64,000 nt of DNA, taken from Nissolia schottii (taxonomy: Eukaryota > Streptophyta > Magnoliopsida > Fabales > Fabaceae). The DNA lies in contig QANU01011207.1 in NCBI GenBank assembly GCA_003254905.1, forward strand, positions 1,290,716 through 1,354,715, read 5' to 3'. A program made the translations under genes and the position numbers. The notes under the pieces are model-generated. The model saw only the letters and a list, made by a program, of their open reading frames with translations. It was not told the origin of the DNA and made no database searches. Below are positions 1-12,374 of the stretch, piece after piece. Each line of letters begins with the position of its first letter. Position 1 is the stretch's first letter.

Positions 1-2627
1 AAGGAGAACAACACGCTCACAACATAGAAAGGACTAAAGCAGTTGCAACCGTAGAAGATCAAGTGGCTAAAGCCAGGTTTCCATCAACTCAGCAATTTGA
101 AGTTGAAGGTGTTTGCAAAGAAAAGTATGAGTCAACTCCAGAATCACACAAGGATGATCGCACAAAAGATTTGCAAAATTCAATTGAAATGAAGGACCAA
201 GAATCCAAACGAACGGAAACTTCGAAGCCAAAAGTTCCTCTAGAAGAACTACGAAAGAAAAGCGAGCAGGAAGCCACAAAAGCAAAAGTTCAGAAAGGGC
301 AAAAGGTTGAGGAGACAATGCAACAGGAAATTGAGCAACCCAAAAATAAAATTGATGATCAAGATCAACAACATGTGCAGAGAAATGTTGGCAAAGAAGC
401 TGGAATAGTAGAGAATATAGGGAGGGGGAGGACCAAAGAAGGATATGTATCAGATGCAGGCCCAATAGCTAGAAGGAAGGAAACCGAAAGGGATTCGGAA
501 GCAACTCTCAAAAGAGAGAAATACATTACTCAAGATGTTAACAAGGAGAAGCTCGGTAAAAAGGAAGAAATTGAAAAGACTGGCGTCGAAAAAATGGATG
601 AAGTTAAAAGCACTGCAGAGTCAACAAAAACAACACAAGTGAAAGAGCATCAAAGAAAACCAGAAGCTGTTGAGAAAGAAGCAGAACCTCTGGAATTAAC
701 ATCTTCACTTCCAAGTTTAACAAGTATGGGAGTTGAAAACGTGAGACCAGAGCTACACCAGAAAAATTTGTCACCTCTAACACTAACAGCAGGAACCAAA
801 AGCAAAGATCCTCTCAAATTGGAAGAGCCAATTATGGAATGGAAATTTCCAAAAACAAAAGAGTATGTGCCACAATCAAGTGATATGGAGCAATGTGGCT
901 ATGGAGACGTTAAAGGCTACAGGCAAGAAGCAGCACCTGGTGAGTGCAGCAATCAAGAAGGCTACGGGCAAGCAGCAGCACCTGGTGAGTGTGACAATCA
1001 AGAAAGAAATAAGAAGGGAACCAAGGGCTGCAAGATTTCACCCAGGGATAGGGGTCGAAAATATGAGCAAGAAAACAATGATAAGGAAGGACATCCAACA
1101 ACAAAGGCTGTAGAGGAGGAGTTATTGAGCCAACAACAAGGAGCAGAAGAAATAGTTATTGAGAAGAGGGAAGTGCCAAAGATTTCAAAGCGAGGAGAAA
1201 TTAAAGAGGCTTCCAAACAACTTCACAGAGGAGAGAAGGGAAAAACAGCTCAGACTGCAGAAGATAAGAAGCCAGAAACAAAGGAAGTAACCTCAGAGAC
1301 TGAAAAGGCCAGTGGATTCAAACAAGTTGCAGAAAGAATGCAAGAACCGCCAACAATGGTTGAAATAACTCCAAGAAAAGGAACAGAAATATCACATAGA
1401 GAAGAGATGCCACCTCTTCCAACAGATATCCAGAGAAAGGAGCATTGTGAATTATCATGGCCAAGCATGGCCACCCAGCATTATCAAGTTAAAGAAATAG
1501 GCAAAACAAAGGCAAGTGATGAAGTTGGAAACCAAGAATCAAGGAGGGAGCACTTCAAAACAAATGTTCAAGATTCAAACAAAGGTGAAATAGATCAAGA
1601 AGTTGAACAAGTACAAACTCCACAACCGGAGTCCCGTAAACATCAACTTTGCGTAAACAAGGATGAGGAAGAAAGCCAAGGAAGAGCCGAAGGAGAAAAG
1701 GCCAATGAATTGCAAGAAGATGAAGAGTATGAAGTGGTAGTAGTAGAGAAGCAAAAAGAATGTGAAGACGAGGAAGGAGCAAGTGGAGGGAACAAAGATG
1801 AGAAGAAAAGGAGAAAGAAAGTGATTATTCCTTTGGTCATAGCAGGATCATCCTTTCTTGTCTCCCTAGTATTTATATATGTTCACCGCAGGAGATCTAG
1901 AAAAAGGTAAATATAAATTTGTTTAACAACAAAGTCAAAGATCTAATTACAAAAACACATTAAATTTAGTTTTCCTTTTATGCTATGATAAAAATCTTAT
2001 GAAGTGTGCTTAGAAATATTGTTTGTTTGTTTTCCTGCTAATACTCAGATCAAACTGATGTTCACATTATACATCAATTTTGAACTCAAGCAAATTGTAT
2101 AGAGATGAGCATGCAGTAGTTTGTATATCTGCACATAATCATTTGGAAATGCTACAAGTTACTAACTATTGTTCTTTGGGTAAGTGTTATGCATCTACCT
2201 AGCCTTTAGCAAGTTCAAACTACTGGTGTCACATTTTTTATGATATACAACTCACCAACACGTATTTTTCTTTCTTGAAGCATCTCTCCCAAAAGCTTAA
2301 GTCGTTTGGTATAGGCAAATGAATCACTCCCTCGAGCAAGAGTCCTTTGGACTTGAAGCTTGGACAATGCACTAGCCTCATGCCATGAACCATCTTCCAA
2401 AAACCTAAAACTATCGGGTAAAGACAAATGAATGACTTTATATCTTTAACACTTTTGTTTTGAGCAACACTATGAGGATGAAGTTATCATTACTCAGCTC
2501 CTATTTCTGATTTTTTTTTTTTTGAATTTCCTTTTCCCTTTATAGGAGCAATTCAGTGGTTGAGGTTGATGGGATGGATTTCCTTCCTATATGGAGAAAA
2601 GACCCAAATTTTGTGCCAAGTATATGA
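1..2627 (+). CDS. Lys/Glu-rich protein with late membrane segment, 3' part (possibly RTM2-like)
   Basis: The gene runs off the left edge: the frame is open from base 3, so the ATG lies outside. Exon A is 1-1906 and ends at a GT donor at 1907; the TAA just after it is intronic. Exon B is 2546-2627, preceded by a long T/C-rich tract and an AG, and keeps the frame to a TGA at 2625-2627. The visible ~660 residues are mostly charged and low in complexity (K, E, Q), probably disordered or coiled. Near the end lie a basic stretch, one hydrophobic segment (IIPLVIAGSSFLVSLVFIYV) and an RRRSRK cluster, followed by a ~30-residue tail ending in PSI. Long charged linkers followed by a late membrane segment occur in the HSP20-like RESTRICTED TEV MOVEMENT 2 family, but the N-terminal HSP20 domain that would prove this is not in the window. 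Function is therefore unassigned. Confidence 0.62.
915..1004 (+). repeat. In-frame 45-bp tandem repeat inside the Lys/Glu-rich gene
   Basis: Two adjacent 45-bp copies (915-959 and 960-1004) encode 15-residue units of the pattern GYxQxAAPGECxNQE. The unit is richer in Gly, Ala and Cys than the surrounding charged protein, and the frame is kept. Confidence 0.8.
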
Positions 2628-4404
2628 GATTGTTGAAAGAACTCTTCAAAGATCAAACTCCTGAAGTTGTTGTGCAGCTGTTGCATAGTTTTGAGTAGTA
2701 GTCATGTTCTCAATTTGTATTTTAGCTTTGTTACATGTTCATTTTGTTCGGTTTTCGTAACTCTTGATAACTGAAACTTGGTGATGGTGAAAAATAATCA
2801 TAGTAGATATTTTCCCATTGGCCAAAGTCCCGCGGTTTTACCCTTTGCATTGAAGGGGTTTTCCACGTTATGATCTTGGTCTCTTGTGATTTTTACTGCT
2901 TCTGTTTTGTTTTTCTACCTACAATTATATTTGGTTTGAAGAGTTGCTCTTCAAAGGTACTTCAAGTAGGGAATATTGTGTGCACTTCTATCTGACAGGG
3001 GCTGAAAGGACTTCTAAAGAGAGAAATTTAATCCAATCCTAATTTAAATTAGTGAGGACTAAGGGTCAGGATCAAGTTTCTTAAAAATGTTAAGCTGTTT
3101 GATGCAAACCCCAATAACAATTTATTTATTTTTATCTCAAACACCTTATGCAGAGGGGTTTCAGTCAAAATGTAAGGGGTAAAAACGGAACAAACTTAAT
3201 TACTTGGTCATAGAAGACTTTAATAGCATACCAAAAGTTAGTAACATAATCACATCAGAAAAAAAAAAAGTTAGTAACATAATATTTATAGTTATAGATT
3301 TTATCTAATAGCATGTACTCTTCTTCTGTAGCATGTGTTATGTATTTACTGAACTCTGTAATGCTCCCAAACTACATTCTCTTAACCTATCTATAATCCA
3401 TTTATCACTTTTATACTGTAGGATTAAACATTTTCTTAGAGCATATAGAGACCACTCCACCACAATATCTTGCAAAACAATTGCAATACTACACAAAACA
3501 AATCCTAATATCCTTATAACAGTTTATAATCAACAAGTCGTACCTTGACCAGATCCAAGAACAAGCACCTTGGTAGGAAATTTGATTCCGATTGTACAAG
3601 ACTAAGTCAAGGTCCGACCACTTTAACTTAGACTGAAAACTCAAACTCATGACAGCTTCATCTGTAGCACTGCACAGTTGTGGTAATATTTTCACATATA
3701 AAGTATAAAATAGCAAATCTTGACAATGGAACGAAAGTCCAGAGAAGATAAAGAAATAAGTGTCTCAACCAAAATAAATAAGTGAAAAATTTATGGTATT
3801 TCTAGTTGTGATTTTCCATTTTTCTGCAGAGTTTATGAGAACAAATTGGTTTAAGGTTGTATAATATTTGCTCAACACTTCTCAGAAATATGGTTAACCT
3901 TAATGTCTTTATAAGGTTGATCCACAAAGTATAGTGAAAATTAAACAACTCTAAAACCAAAGCTTCAGAACAATTTACAACACTCTGCCCTTCCAAATAC
4001 ATTTGCAAGCATATAAGCCACAAGGAAAATGTATTCCCCGAATACATAAACTCAGGAGCAAAATCAGCTACATTGAGGATGCAGCAAGTCACATAGAAAA
4101 ATGTTTACACAATAGCGACATCACTAGACAAAAAAAACATCAGGGGAGAAAAAACAAACAGCATAGACCACCAAGGTCCGCCTCAAATATCCTAAAACCT
4201 ATACATTTTATAGATACAAGAATCCTCCCCCTTACCACATTGTTGTTATGATCCTCAATTCAAATAACCGGCTTTTACAATCTTAAGTTATCCTCCTTTC
4301 TATCTCTTGCTCCTTCACAATGTTCAGTTGTCTATAGAAGCACAATCAGGCTATTATTATCTCGACTTCAATGTTCACCATCAACAAACAAATGGTATAT
4401 TTTA
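2628..4404. other. Tail-to-tail intergenic region, 3' UTRs
   Basis: This stretch separates two convergent genes. It should hold the 3' UTR of the gene ending at 2627 and, at the right, the 3' UTR of the ROH1-like gene. Both-strand reading shows only short AT-rich open frames without recognisable protein similarity. No RNA gene or mobile element is seen. Confidence 0.5.
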
Positions 4405-5559
4405 CTAAGCATAGTTTGGCCTACCAAGAGAGTCAAGCCCCTCAGTTCGGCCGCGCACGATTCTATGGAACACCTCCCTCACTTGGTGTTCCAACGGGTC
4501 CAAACCATCCTTCAAGGCTTCACATACACGCGAAAGATCATTCACTCTTTGCCTAACCTCCTCCCCTTTCTCCTCAGCCAATGGAAATTGCACAGAATCA
4601 GCCAACTCATTCATCACCCTAGCACATTTCTCAATCCGGTGAATCTCCCTCAGCAAGCCACAACAATTCTTCCTCTCCCTCTTCTTGGATTCCTCCATGA
4701 TCCGCTCGTGGAGTGATAGCATCGGAGCAGCCCATGAGAACTGCCTCGCAATCGAGAAATGGACGTGCAATCCACGGTCCTGGCACGGAATTGCAGCCAC
4801 AAGAGCCCACATAACAAACAACAGAACCGAGCTCATCGTGTAAACAGGCAGTGCAAGGCCATTGGAGGCCACAATATCATGACCCTTGGGTGGGGACAAG
4901 TTGTTCCCAATTGCTTGGAGCTGCCTAGCAGCAGACCAATTCCTTGAAACGCTCCATGAAAGCGATCGAAAATGGCCCATCGATCCGTGTTTATAGTTAG
5001 TATTATGATAGTGATGGTCCCTGCTACCACTGTTCCTACCAAAGGACCGGTTCCTATGTCCAATGGAAGCACTGGATTCCTTGTCATCAAGCATTCCAAT
5101 AGCCAAATCAACTAGCACCTTCTTGGCGCGGCGAAATTGACCCTCGCCAATGCTCCTCTTGTGATCCAATGCACACAGAACAATCTCCAGCAGCTTCTGC
5201 CACTGCCTAATCTGTTCAATCCCATCACGGATTGCATTGCAAACATCAAGGGCCTTCACACTGCGTTCAAAGAACTCAGAAACCATTCTATCCAAGGGGG
5301 GTTTCAACATCTGTGACCCGTGGTTGTGGAGAATGATCCTGAATTCCTCTTGGCAACATAGGAAGGAATCGAGGAGCTTCCTAACCCATGCGAGTGACAG
5401 CAAGTCATCATTTCCAGCTGAAGATAGCTCAAGGAACGTCTCAGTAACTTGTTTCTGAAAGGAATCAAGCTCGAGCTCCAACCTTGAACCTTCCATGGAG
5501 TGAACCTGATTGCCACGGAGACTCAGAACAGAACCTTGATAATTCGTGGTAGCACGCAT
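4405..5559 (-). CDS. ROH1/BYPASS1-family protein (DUF793)
   Basis: A single-exon gene of 384 codons. The frame stays open to 5643, but the family normally starts with a short Met-x-Ala-Thr-x-x-Tyr-Gln-Gly N-terminus, so the ATG at 5557-5559 ([10 protein letters not shown]) is chosen. The protein is mostly helical, has a central Ser/Arg/His-rich low-complexity segment, a hydrophobic stretch ([20 protein letters not shown]) at about residues 240-260, and a C-terminal helical bundle. In Arabidopsis, ROH1 binds EXO70 subunits of the exocyst and affects polarised secretion and seed mucilage; BYPASS1 relatives restrict a root-to-shoot signal. The role here is inferred from family only. The 5' UTR (about 5560-5900) is rich in C and T on the coding strand, and the neighbouring gene converges from the left. 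Confidence 0.87.
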   Translation of the reverse strand: MRATTNYQGSVLSLRGNQVHSMEGSRLELELDSFQKQVTETFLELSSAGNDDLLSLAWVRKLLDSFLCCQEEFRIILHNHGSQMLKPPLDRMVSEFFERSVKALDVCNAIRDGIEQIRQWQKLLEIVLCALDHKRSIGEGQFRRAKKVLVDLAIGMLDDKESSASIGHRNRSFGRNSGSRDHHYHNTNYKHGSMGHFRSLSWSVSRNWSAARQLQAIGNNLSPPKGHDIVASNGLALPVYTMSSVLLFVMWALVAAIPCQDRGLHVHFSIARQFSWAAPMLSLHERIMEESKKRERKNCCGLLREIHRIEKCARVMNELADSVQFPLAEEKGEEVRQRVNDLSRVCEALKDGLDPLEHQVREVFHRIVRGRTEGLDSLGRPNYA

Positions 5560-5981
5560 TCTCACATAAAAAAAATGATCACACTCTGACCCAGGTGCCA
5601 AAATCCAAAATTGAATCGAAAATGTTCGAGTTTCCCTCTCCAATTAGAAAACTTTGATCACTTCAATTCGAAAACCCACCCCAAAATGTGGAATTGAACT
5701 CCCCCAGAACCGAAAATCCCCACTCCAATTTGTTAAGACAGAGAATTGGAAACACAAATTGGGTTCTAACCCACGAAGGAAATGGACAATGGGATTGAGG
5801 ATATAGCGAAAAGTGAGAAACTTGGGGAGAGGGAATCAGACAAAGAGAGTGAGGGAAAAGAAAGAGAGAATTTTCGAATGAGGAACCCTAATGGGAAGCT
5901 GAGGGATTATATTGGGGATGATTGGACCGCGTTTTACGGTTTGTTGGAAAAATAAAAAGATAAAAAAAGCTAAAAAGAATA

Positions 5982-6010
5982 AATAAATATATATATGTGT
6001 GTGTGTGTAT
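5982..6010. repeat. (TA)n(TG)n microsatellite
   Basis: A short run of TA followed by TG dinucleotides just upstream of the ROH1-like promoter region. Confidence 0.8.
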
Positions 6011-6469
6011 AGAAATATACAATAAAGAAAATTTGTCTGAAAAAGTTGTTTCTATAATTGGAAGTAAACGATGTTATTTAAACTCTTAATCCTCAGTGAT
6101 TAGTGAAAATTAAGGTTGTGGGTTTCTGTGGGTTTCTGGAGAATCGACACGCACCACACACGTTTCGGACACGGTGGCAAAGAACATAGATACCGAATTT
6201 CTGACAGATTCTTACCATCGATATGGTCCAAAATGTGGTACAAAAATAAATAAATAAATAAAAGTCATCCGAAGTGTGCTAATCATATTTTAGAATTAGA
6301 TATGTGATCCTCTATCAAGGTATTTGATCATTCTCTTCTCATATAATTGCTTCTTCTTTGACCGGTTAATTAATGGCTTCTTAGATATTAATGCAATATT
6401 CATTTTCCTTTTCTGATTAATGTTAATATTTATGCATGATCATTTATTTTATTTGCTTTAATATTAATG

Positions 6470-6635
6470 GAGGTTGGTCCAAGTGGTAGACTTGGTATCG
6501 CTTAAGTAATATCCTGACTTTGTGTACGCAGTTTTTTTGTTGGGAGACTCACTCACCATAGCCAGCGTGACCCAGGTTTACTCGTCTTGATCAAGGCTAA
6601 GCTAGCCTTGGATACTAGACAGTCAATCTAAAAAA
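6470..6635 (+). repeat. SINE-like fragment (tRNA-related head)
   Basis: A segment of higher GC than its surroundings begins with TTGGTCCAAGTGGTAGACTT, resembling the A-box head of a tRNA-derived SINE, and ends in an A-rich tail near 6632. A convincing B box (GGTTCGAATCC type) is not clear, so it may be a decayed SINE or another short repeat. Confidence 0.3.
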
Positions 6636-7224
6636 AATTATTTGCTTTATTCAAAACTTTTATAGGAGAATATTTGTTTTGACCAATTATTAGATACTAT
6701 GATGTATTTTTATTGATAATAATGTTTTGATGTTGCAATTGAAAATACTTTTCATTGTTAACATTTATAAGTATCTTGAATTGAAAATAATATAATAATT
6801 ATATGCTTATTGACAAGCCGTACACCTACGAATCTGTCACTTTGCACGTCAAAAATAAAGAAGGAAGCCTGCAATTTGGAGTGTAGTAGCTTAGGGAATT
6901 TTTTTTTCTTTTGTAGAAACATAATATTAACACCATACACTTGAAAAAGAAATTCATAAGACTAAATATGTGAATATATGTTGAATAAAATGTATGAGAA
7001 TGAAACTCAGGTTATGAATGCATCTAAATATAAAATATGAAAATTTTATTTATACAAAAATTTATTATTCCAAGGAACATGCAAAAATTTATATTTAGTT
7101 TGTTTCTACATATTTTATGTTTCTTGTATTAAGATTTTTTGAATAAAATAATAAAAAATCATAAAATTCTATTTTTCTATTTTTACTATTTTCTTTGCCT
7201 GAAAAACTAAACACATATAAAATA

Positions 7225-7480
7225 AAAATTAAGTACATCAACGTCCCCCCTGATAGGGGCAATGTTAGAATGACGGGGCTGTGTGTCAAGGAGTTGGGGA
7301 ACTGCGATGCGTGGGGCAACACGTGTATGGGAAACAGTGAGTTGACGTCGAGTGGGTCACGTGGTTAAATGACAGTGACCCTGTGGGGCGCACACGTGGA
7401 GGTTGTAGCTGAGTCTGCTTAGGATGAGAATATTGTGAGATGAATGAAGCACTTGGTCCCCCCTCTTCTTCATAATATTG
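7225..7480. other. Isolated GC-rich island with three ACGTG motifs
   Basis: About 250 bp of clearly higher GC sits within DNA that is otherwise strongly AT-rich. It contains CACGTGT (7319 region), TCACGTGG (7357 region) and ACACGTGG (7392 region), cores of G-box/ABRE type sites, plus TGACGTC. No convincing coding frame is attached on either side. It could be an orphan promoter, a distal element, or part of a mobile element. Confidence 0.35.
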
Positions 7481-9690
7481 CTTCAAAATTTTATGGTGAT
7501 TTTTTTCAATTTTTATGGGATAAATATTTTTTTATTAAATTTATTGATATATTTATAAATTTTATAATTAAATTTTTTGAATTTATTATTAATTTGTGAA
7601 ATAATCATTTTATAATCTAATATGATATTGATGTGTTATTTTTTTGTTGTCTAAGAAGTGTTTATCGTCAATAATGAATAGTCTAATTTTAAGGCTTTGA
7701 GATCATTGAAATACATGTTTCTAGTAAAAAAAATTTCATATACATTGTTTGAAATTGAACCTTTGACTAAATATGTAAGGACCATAGTCATCTATCATTG
7801 ATGTGTTATATGATTTAATGTAATAAATTAATAACTTTTAATATAATATTTATAAAGAGATGCATTATAAGCTCAAATGATTCATAAATCTTTAAGTCTC
7901 TTACAAATTAATTTTTTTAGTAATTTGGTTAATGAAAAGTTTGCTATGACCATAAAAAGAACTTAAAATAATAACAAAATTTAATGGATATAATTCTAAA
8001 AATTATAAAAAAAATTAGTAAGATAAAATATTTATCCCATTAAACATGTGAAAAAAACTATTTAAGTTTCGTTGACTTCTACGTTCGTCATTCTATCAAA
8101 ATTATGGATGCTATCAAATTCTTTGAGCTGGTTACCGTATCCATTAAAATGACCATAAGTTTATAATTTATTTCATACAATGACTCGGTGTATATCTAAT
8201 TTTAGAGTCACATGTTTCATTTCATTTAATTAATTTTTTAAAAAAATTCGAATAAAAACATAACATTACACATTGACCAGCATTACTCTTTATTAATTTC
8301 TTTCTTATTGTTAATTATATTGAGAACATTTGATTTTTTCTAAAATACTTGTATATTAAAAAAAATTAATATACTTTAAAGAATAAGATATGTAGTTATG
8401 AATGAGATAATTAGCAACTTAAATGATGAATCATTAAAGAATAAAAAAAATATGACTCATTATGTTTATATATCACTATATATCCTTACCCAAAAAAAGA
8501 AATCCTTACCAAAAAAAAAAAAATAACTTCACTTATCAATAAAATGATTTCAATCCAATTACATAAGTCACATAATTGCGATTAAATAGTTAATCAAGTG
8601 AGTTAGTTCTCATTGGCTCAACTTCTATTATTGTTGAAATTGACAAGTGTGATGTGCTCTCAAGTCTTTTATGACCTATTAAAAATAGATGAAGGAGGTT
8701 TTTAAAAAAGGGCTGATGATTAGAAATGCAAAGGATTTCATAGATTATTCAAATAGAAAAAGTAGACAAAGAAAAAGTAAACACAGCATTTAATATTTAT
8801 TTTGATTGGTTGGATGATGTATTGATATTATATTGCTAAATAAATAATAATAATTTGCTATGTCATTATCTTACTTTCTTTTAATGTAAAGATTTTCTCT
8901 TTTATTATTTATTTTTGAATTAAAAATTATGTTCGAAAAGCACATTGGTATATGGTAGTCGATGTGTCAATTCAACTCTTTAAAATACGTGTAAAACCTT
9001 TTTTTTTTTTTTGCAATTTGTGTATTTTCAAGTTCTATAATTTTAAATTTAAATACATTGTTTGTATAGTATAGGATAATTACTGTTAGTGTAAGCCTTA
9101 AGATCTTAATTGATCCATCTAAAACAAATAAAAGCCTAGCACACAGAAATTGTTAAATGCTCACGAAGGCTCAAGTTAAATTATGTTTTTTATTTTATAA
9201 AGTGATATTTAAGCTTTAATTGGGATTCTAGGAGGATATATCCTCCACGTAACATGCATTTTTTTTTCTGAAATGTTGCTTTCATAAATGATAGTTCTCC
9301 AACATATATTAGCTGCCAGCTTGCTCTTTCAGCTTTGATGGAGCCACACATTTAATTTTGTTAATCATTTAATATAAGAAAATTATATATGTATACACGC
9401 TCTTTTAGTCCCATAGTACATGTCGCACTTTATTCAAAATTTTATCTAAAATTAGTTGTAATTTGGTTAGATTAAAAAAATATTAATTATTATTTTTTTA
9501 ACTATACATCTATTTATTTATGAGCTCTCGATTACTATATTAAGTACATTACAATCATAACACTTATTGAAGGGCAATTTAATTTAAACACTTAATATTT
9601 TCTTTGAGTATGTGCAAATTAATTAATTTTTTAATACGTGTTCATTTATCATAACATGTAATATTAGACGGAAAGAATATATATATACAC
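7481..9690. other. AT-rich intergenic DNA
   Basis: Very AT-rich sequence with poly-A/T runs on both strands. No open frame of gene quality, RNA gene or clear repeat boundary was found. Confidence 0.5.
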
Positions 9691-9697
9691 ACACACA

Positions 9698-9975
9698 CTT
9701 CATCCGTCCACAAATAAAAATAAGTTTTTTTAGTTAAAAAAATTTGTCTACAAAAATTTGTTGTTTTAAAATTTTAATATAATATTAATTATTTACTTTT
9801 ATATTTTACTCTTATTTAATAAAGAGAACTTAATAAAGAGAATTTCAGAAAAATAAAAAGGATAAATTTGTTAAGTTCAGATAAATATTTTGGATATTTT
9901 TGTAATATTAATGATTTTTTAATAAATAATAAGTGTCCAAAACTTTTAAAAACTCTTATTTGTAGAAAGAGGTTC
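9698..9975. mobile_element. Short MITE with CCGTCC-type ends
   Basis: The left end reads CATCCGTCCACAAATAAAAA and the right end is an imperfect inverted match (ACTCTTATTTGTAGAAAGAG at about 9951-9970). Both the ends and the ~280-bp size fit a Stowaway-like or related Tc1/mariner MITE. The interior is AT-rich and non-coding. The target duplication is not clear. Confidence 0.45.
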
Positions 9976-11171
9976 GTATATGCGCAAATTAGTAGTGGGT
10001 ATTTCAAGGTGTAAAACGGTATGTACTTAATTAAACCACCTTTTGCAATATTTATGAGGGGGAATTATGCCTCAAGAAAATGGAATCAAGACCACATAAA
10101 TTTAATTTTCCGTTGAGGTTTATTCAACTTAATTATCTGAGAATAAGAAGGACATACTATATTATTCTACTGGCAAGCTATTAGTTGATGCTGATTGCAC
10201 CTTATCTTCATAATTATTAGTAATTTATTGCCGCAGGAAGACAAAAGAAAATAAAAGAGACAATAGAAAATGATATAAAATGAACAAAAATATAACCCCA
10301 CATGCAATTGTTAAATGGAGAAATAAAAGTATAGCGTAGGCTTAAGGAAGGGAATCTCATCCAAGCTTATTCAGAAATAAACTATCCTTTCTTTTATTTA
10401 ATTAATTATTTTTGCTTAATCAGAAAACTCTTCATTCAGATCATTGAACAATCTTACGTGCACAGTGTTCTTCCCAATTTCTAGATTTTGATTAACATGA
10501 ATGGGTTCTTAGTATCCTTGACTTTTTCTTAAAAGCCATGCTTGAAAACCAATTGCTTTCATGGTCAATATGTGATTTTCAATACACCCTTCCATTTTTC
10601 GTTAAAAGAACATCATAATGATTCACATATTTCTTTCGATTTGTTTTATGTTTCACTTCCACCTTTTTAATATATTTAAAAATTAAAATATTTATAAATA
10701 ATTGTGTCTAAATACATTAATTTTTTAATATATTTAAAAAATAAAAATGCCAAATAAAATAGACAAAAGATAGCATGAAATAAATAAATATTAATAAATC
10801 ATTATTTTAAAATGAAAAATCCTCTCTGATAAAAATTTGTGAATATCGATGACGTATTTGACTATACTACATATTGGAATCACTGGCTTATGGCTGGCAA
10901 GCACACCAAATTGTACATAACAGGTTCATCCCATTTTTCTAGACTCCAAAATATCCTTGCACTGAGAATGGCTAAACAGGTTTACCAAATAATATTTGAG
11001 TTTTATATCCACTTGTTATTTATTTTATTTTTAAAATTTTTTTACGAGTTTTAAAACTTTTTAGCTCCCTAAGTGTCATCTATCTGTTCAATTCAATATC
11101 TACTTGGAAAACTAAGTTGTTTGATATGCATGCATGCATGCATGCATGATTATAAGCTTATTACATCAGAA
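9976..11171. other. AT-rich intergenic DNA
   Basis: AT-rich non-coding sequence. Near its right end is a short (TGCA)n run at 11128-11149. Nothing else recognisable is seen. Confidence 0.45.
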
Positions 11172-12374
11172 ATGATCTATGTACACCATTTTTATGCTAT
11201 CTCATACATACACCTTCTTAATATATGTAATTAATGATCAAGATACATATTTCGTATAATTTTCAAAATTATAAACAACGTGCATCCAATCCCTATTTCA
11301 TTGCCATCATCGTCATCATTCTCATCCTCCCATCCTCATTTTATCACCTGTATCTATTTTTATTCTTCGCATTCTTTCTCTTTGTCCATACTCCTCATCC
11401 TATTCATCCTCCTCCTATCACATGAAAGTTGATTAAAATAAAACTAAGATGATAAAATGTTGATTTTCTTTTAAAATAGATGTGATCTACCTTTAACAAT
11501 GGTGGTTTACTTGTTACAGATGCTTGAGTGGACGATTACATGTGAAATGTTATACTTGTGAACATAAGCTTGTAATATTCGTGCATTCTACTACATAAAG
11601 TTTGTGTATAAATGCTTATAAAGTTTGTGCATCAAAGAGTCTAATGAATTCTGGAATTTATAGTCCATGTAAAGGTTTGTAAACATAAGTGAGTAATGTT
11701 TGTGTACTCTACTACATAAATTTTGTGGACAGATCGATGCTTATAAAGTTTGTGCATCAAAGAGTTTAATGAATTCTGAAATGTAAGGTCTATGTAAAAG
11801 TTTGTGAACACAAACTAGTAATGTTTGTGCACTCTACTGCATAAAGTGTGTGCATAGATGTTTATAAAGTTTGTGCATCAAAGAGTTTAATGAATTCTAT
11901 AATGAATGGTCCATGTAAAAGTTTGTTAACATAACCGAGTAATGTTTGTGCACTCTACTACATAAAATTTATGCAGAAATGCTTATAAATTTTGTGCATC
12001 AAAGAGTCTAATGAATTTTGGAATGTATGACCTATATAAAGATTTGTGAACATAAGTTAGTAATGTTTATGCATTCTACTACATAAAGTTTGTGCACATA
12101 TGCTTATAAAGTTTATGCATTCAAGAGTCTAATAAATTATGGAATGTGTGGTCCATGTAAAGGTTTTACCCATAATTCTACTACATAATGTTTGTACACA
12201 TATGCTTATAAAGTTTGTGCACGCGAATGAAAACTGAAAAATGCGAATCATGTGTACACGTGCATTTAAGTGCGGAGTGGGGGATCCGTGCGCTAGTGAA
12301 TATTCGTAATGGAGCTAAACGTATTTAATATGAAGTAGATGTATGATGGATGAAAATATCATGTATATGTAGCT
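11172..12374. mobile_element. TIR element carrying a 121-bp minisatellite
   Basis: The left end (ATCTATGTACACC, then CTCATACATACACC) is an imperfect inverted match of the right end (GTATGATGG to ATGTAGCTAC at 12340-12374) over about 40 bp. The same end pattern recurs at 26676-26897 and at about 34863-34960, so this appears to be a dispersed non-autonomous family. The interior is dominated by the tandem array listed separately. No transposase frame is present, and the target duplication was not found. Confidence 0.5.
11520..12226 (+). repeat. Tandem repeat, about 121-bp unit, nearly six copies
   Basis: The phrase CTACTACATAAA or a close variant recurs at 11588, 11709, 11834, 11955, 12076 and 12178, giving spacings of 121, 125, 121, 121 and 102 bp. 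Each unit also contains TTTGTGCATCAAAGAGT and GTAATGTTTGTGCA motifs. The 125-bp copy has a 4-bp insertion and the last unit is shortened. Copies differ at roughly one base in ten, and no reading frame is conserved. Confidence 0.92.

Noticed and set aside
67..465. 132-codon minus frame
   Set aside because: Antisense of the Lys/Glu-rich coding frame, as expected from its codon composition.
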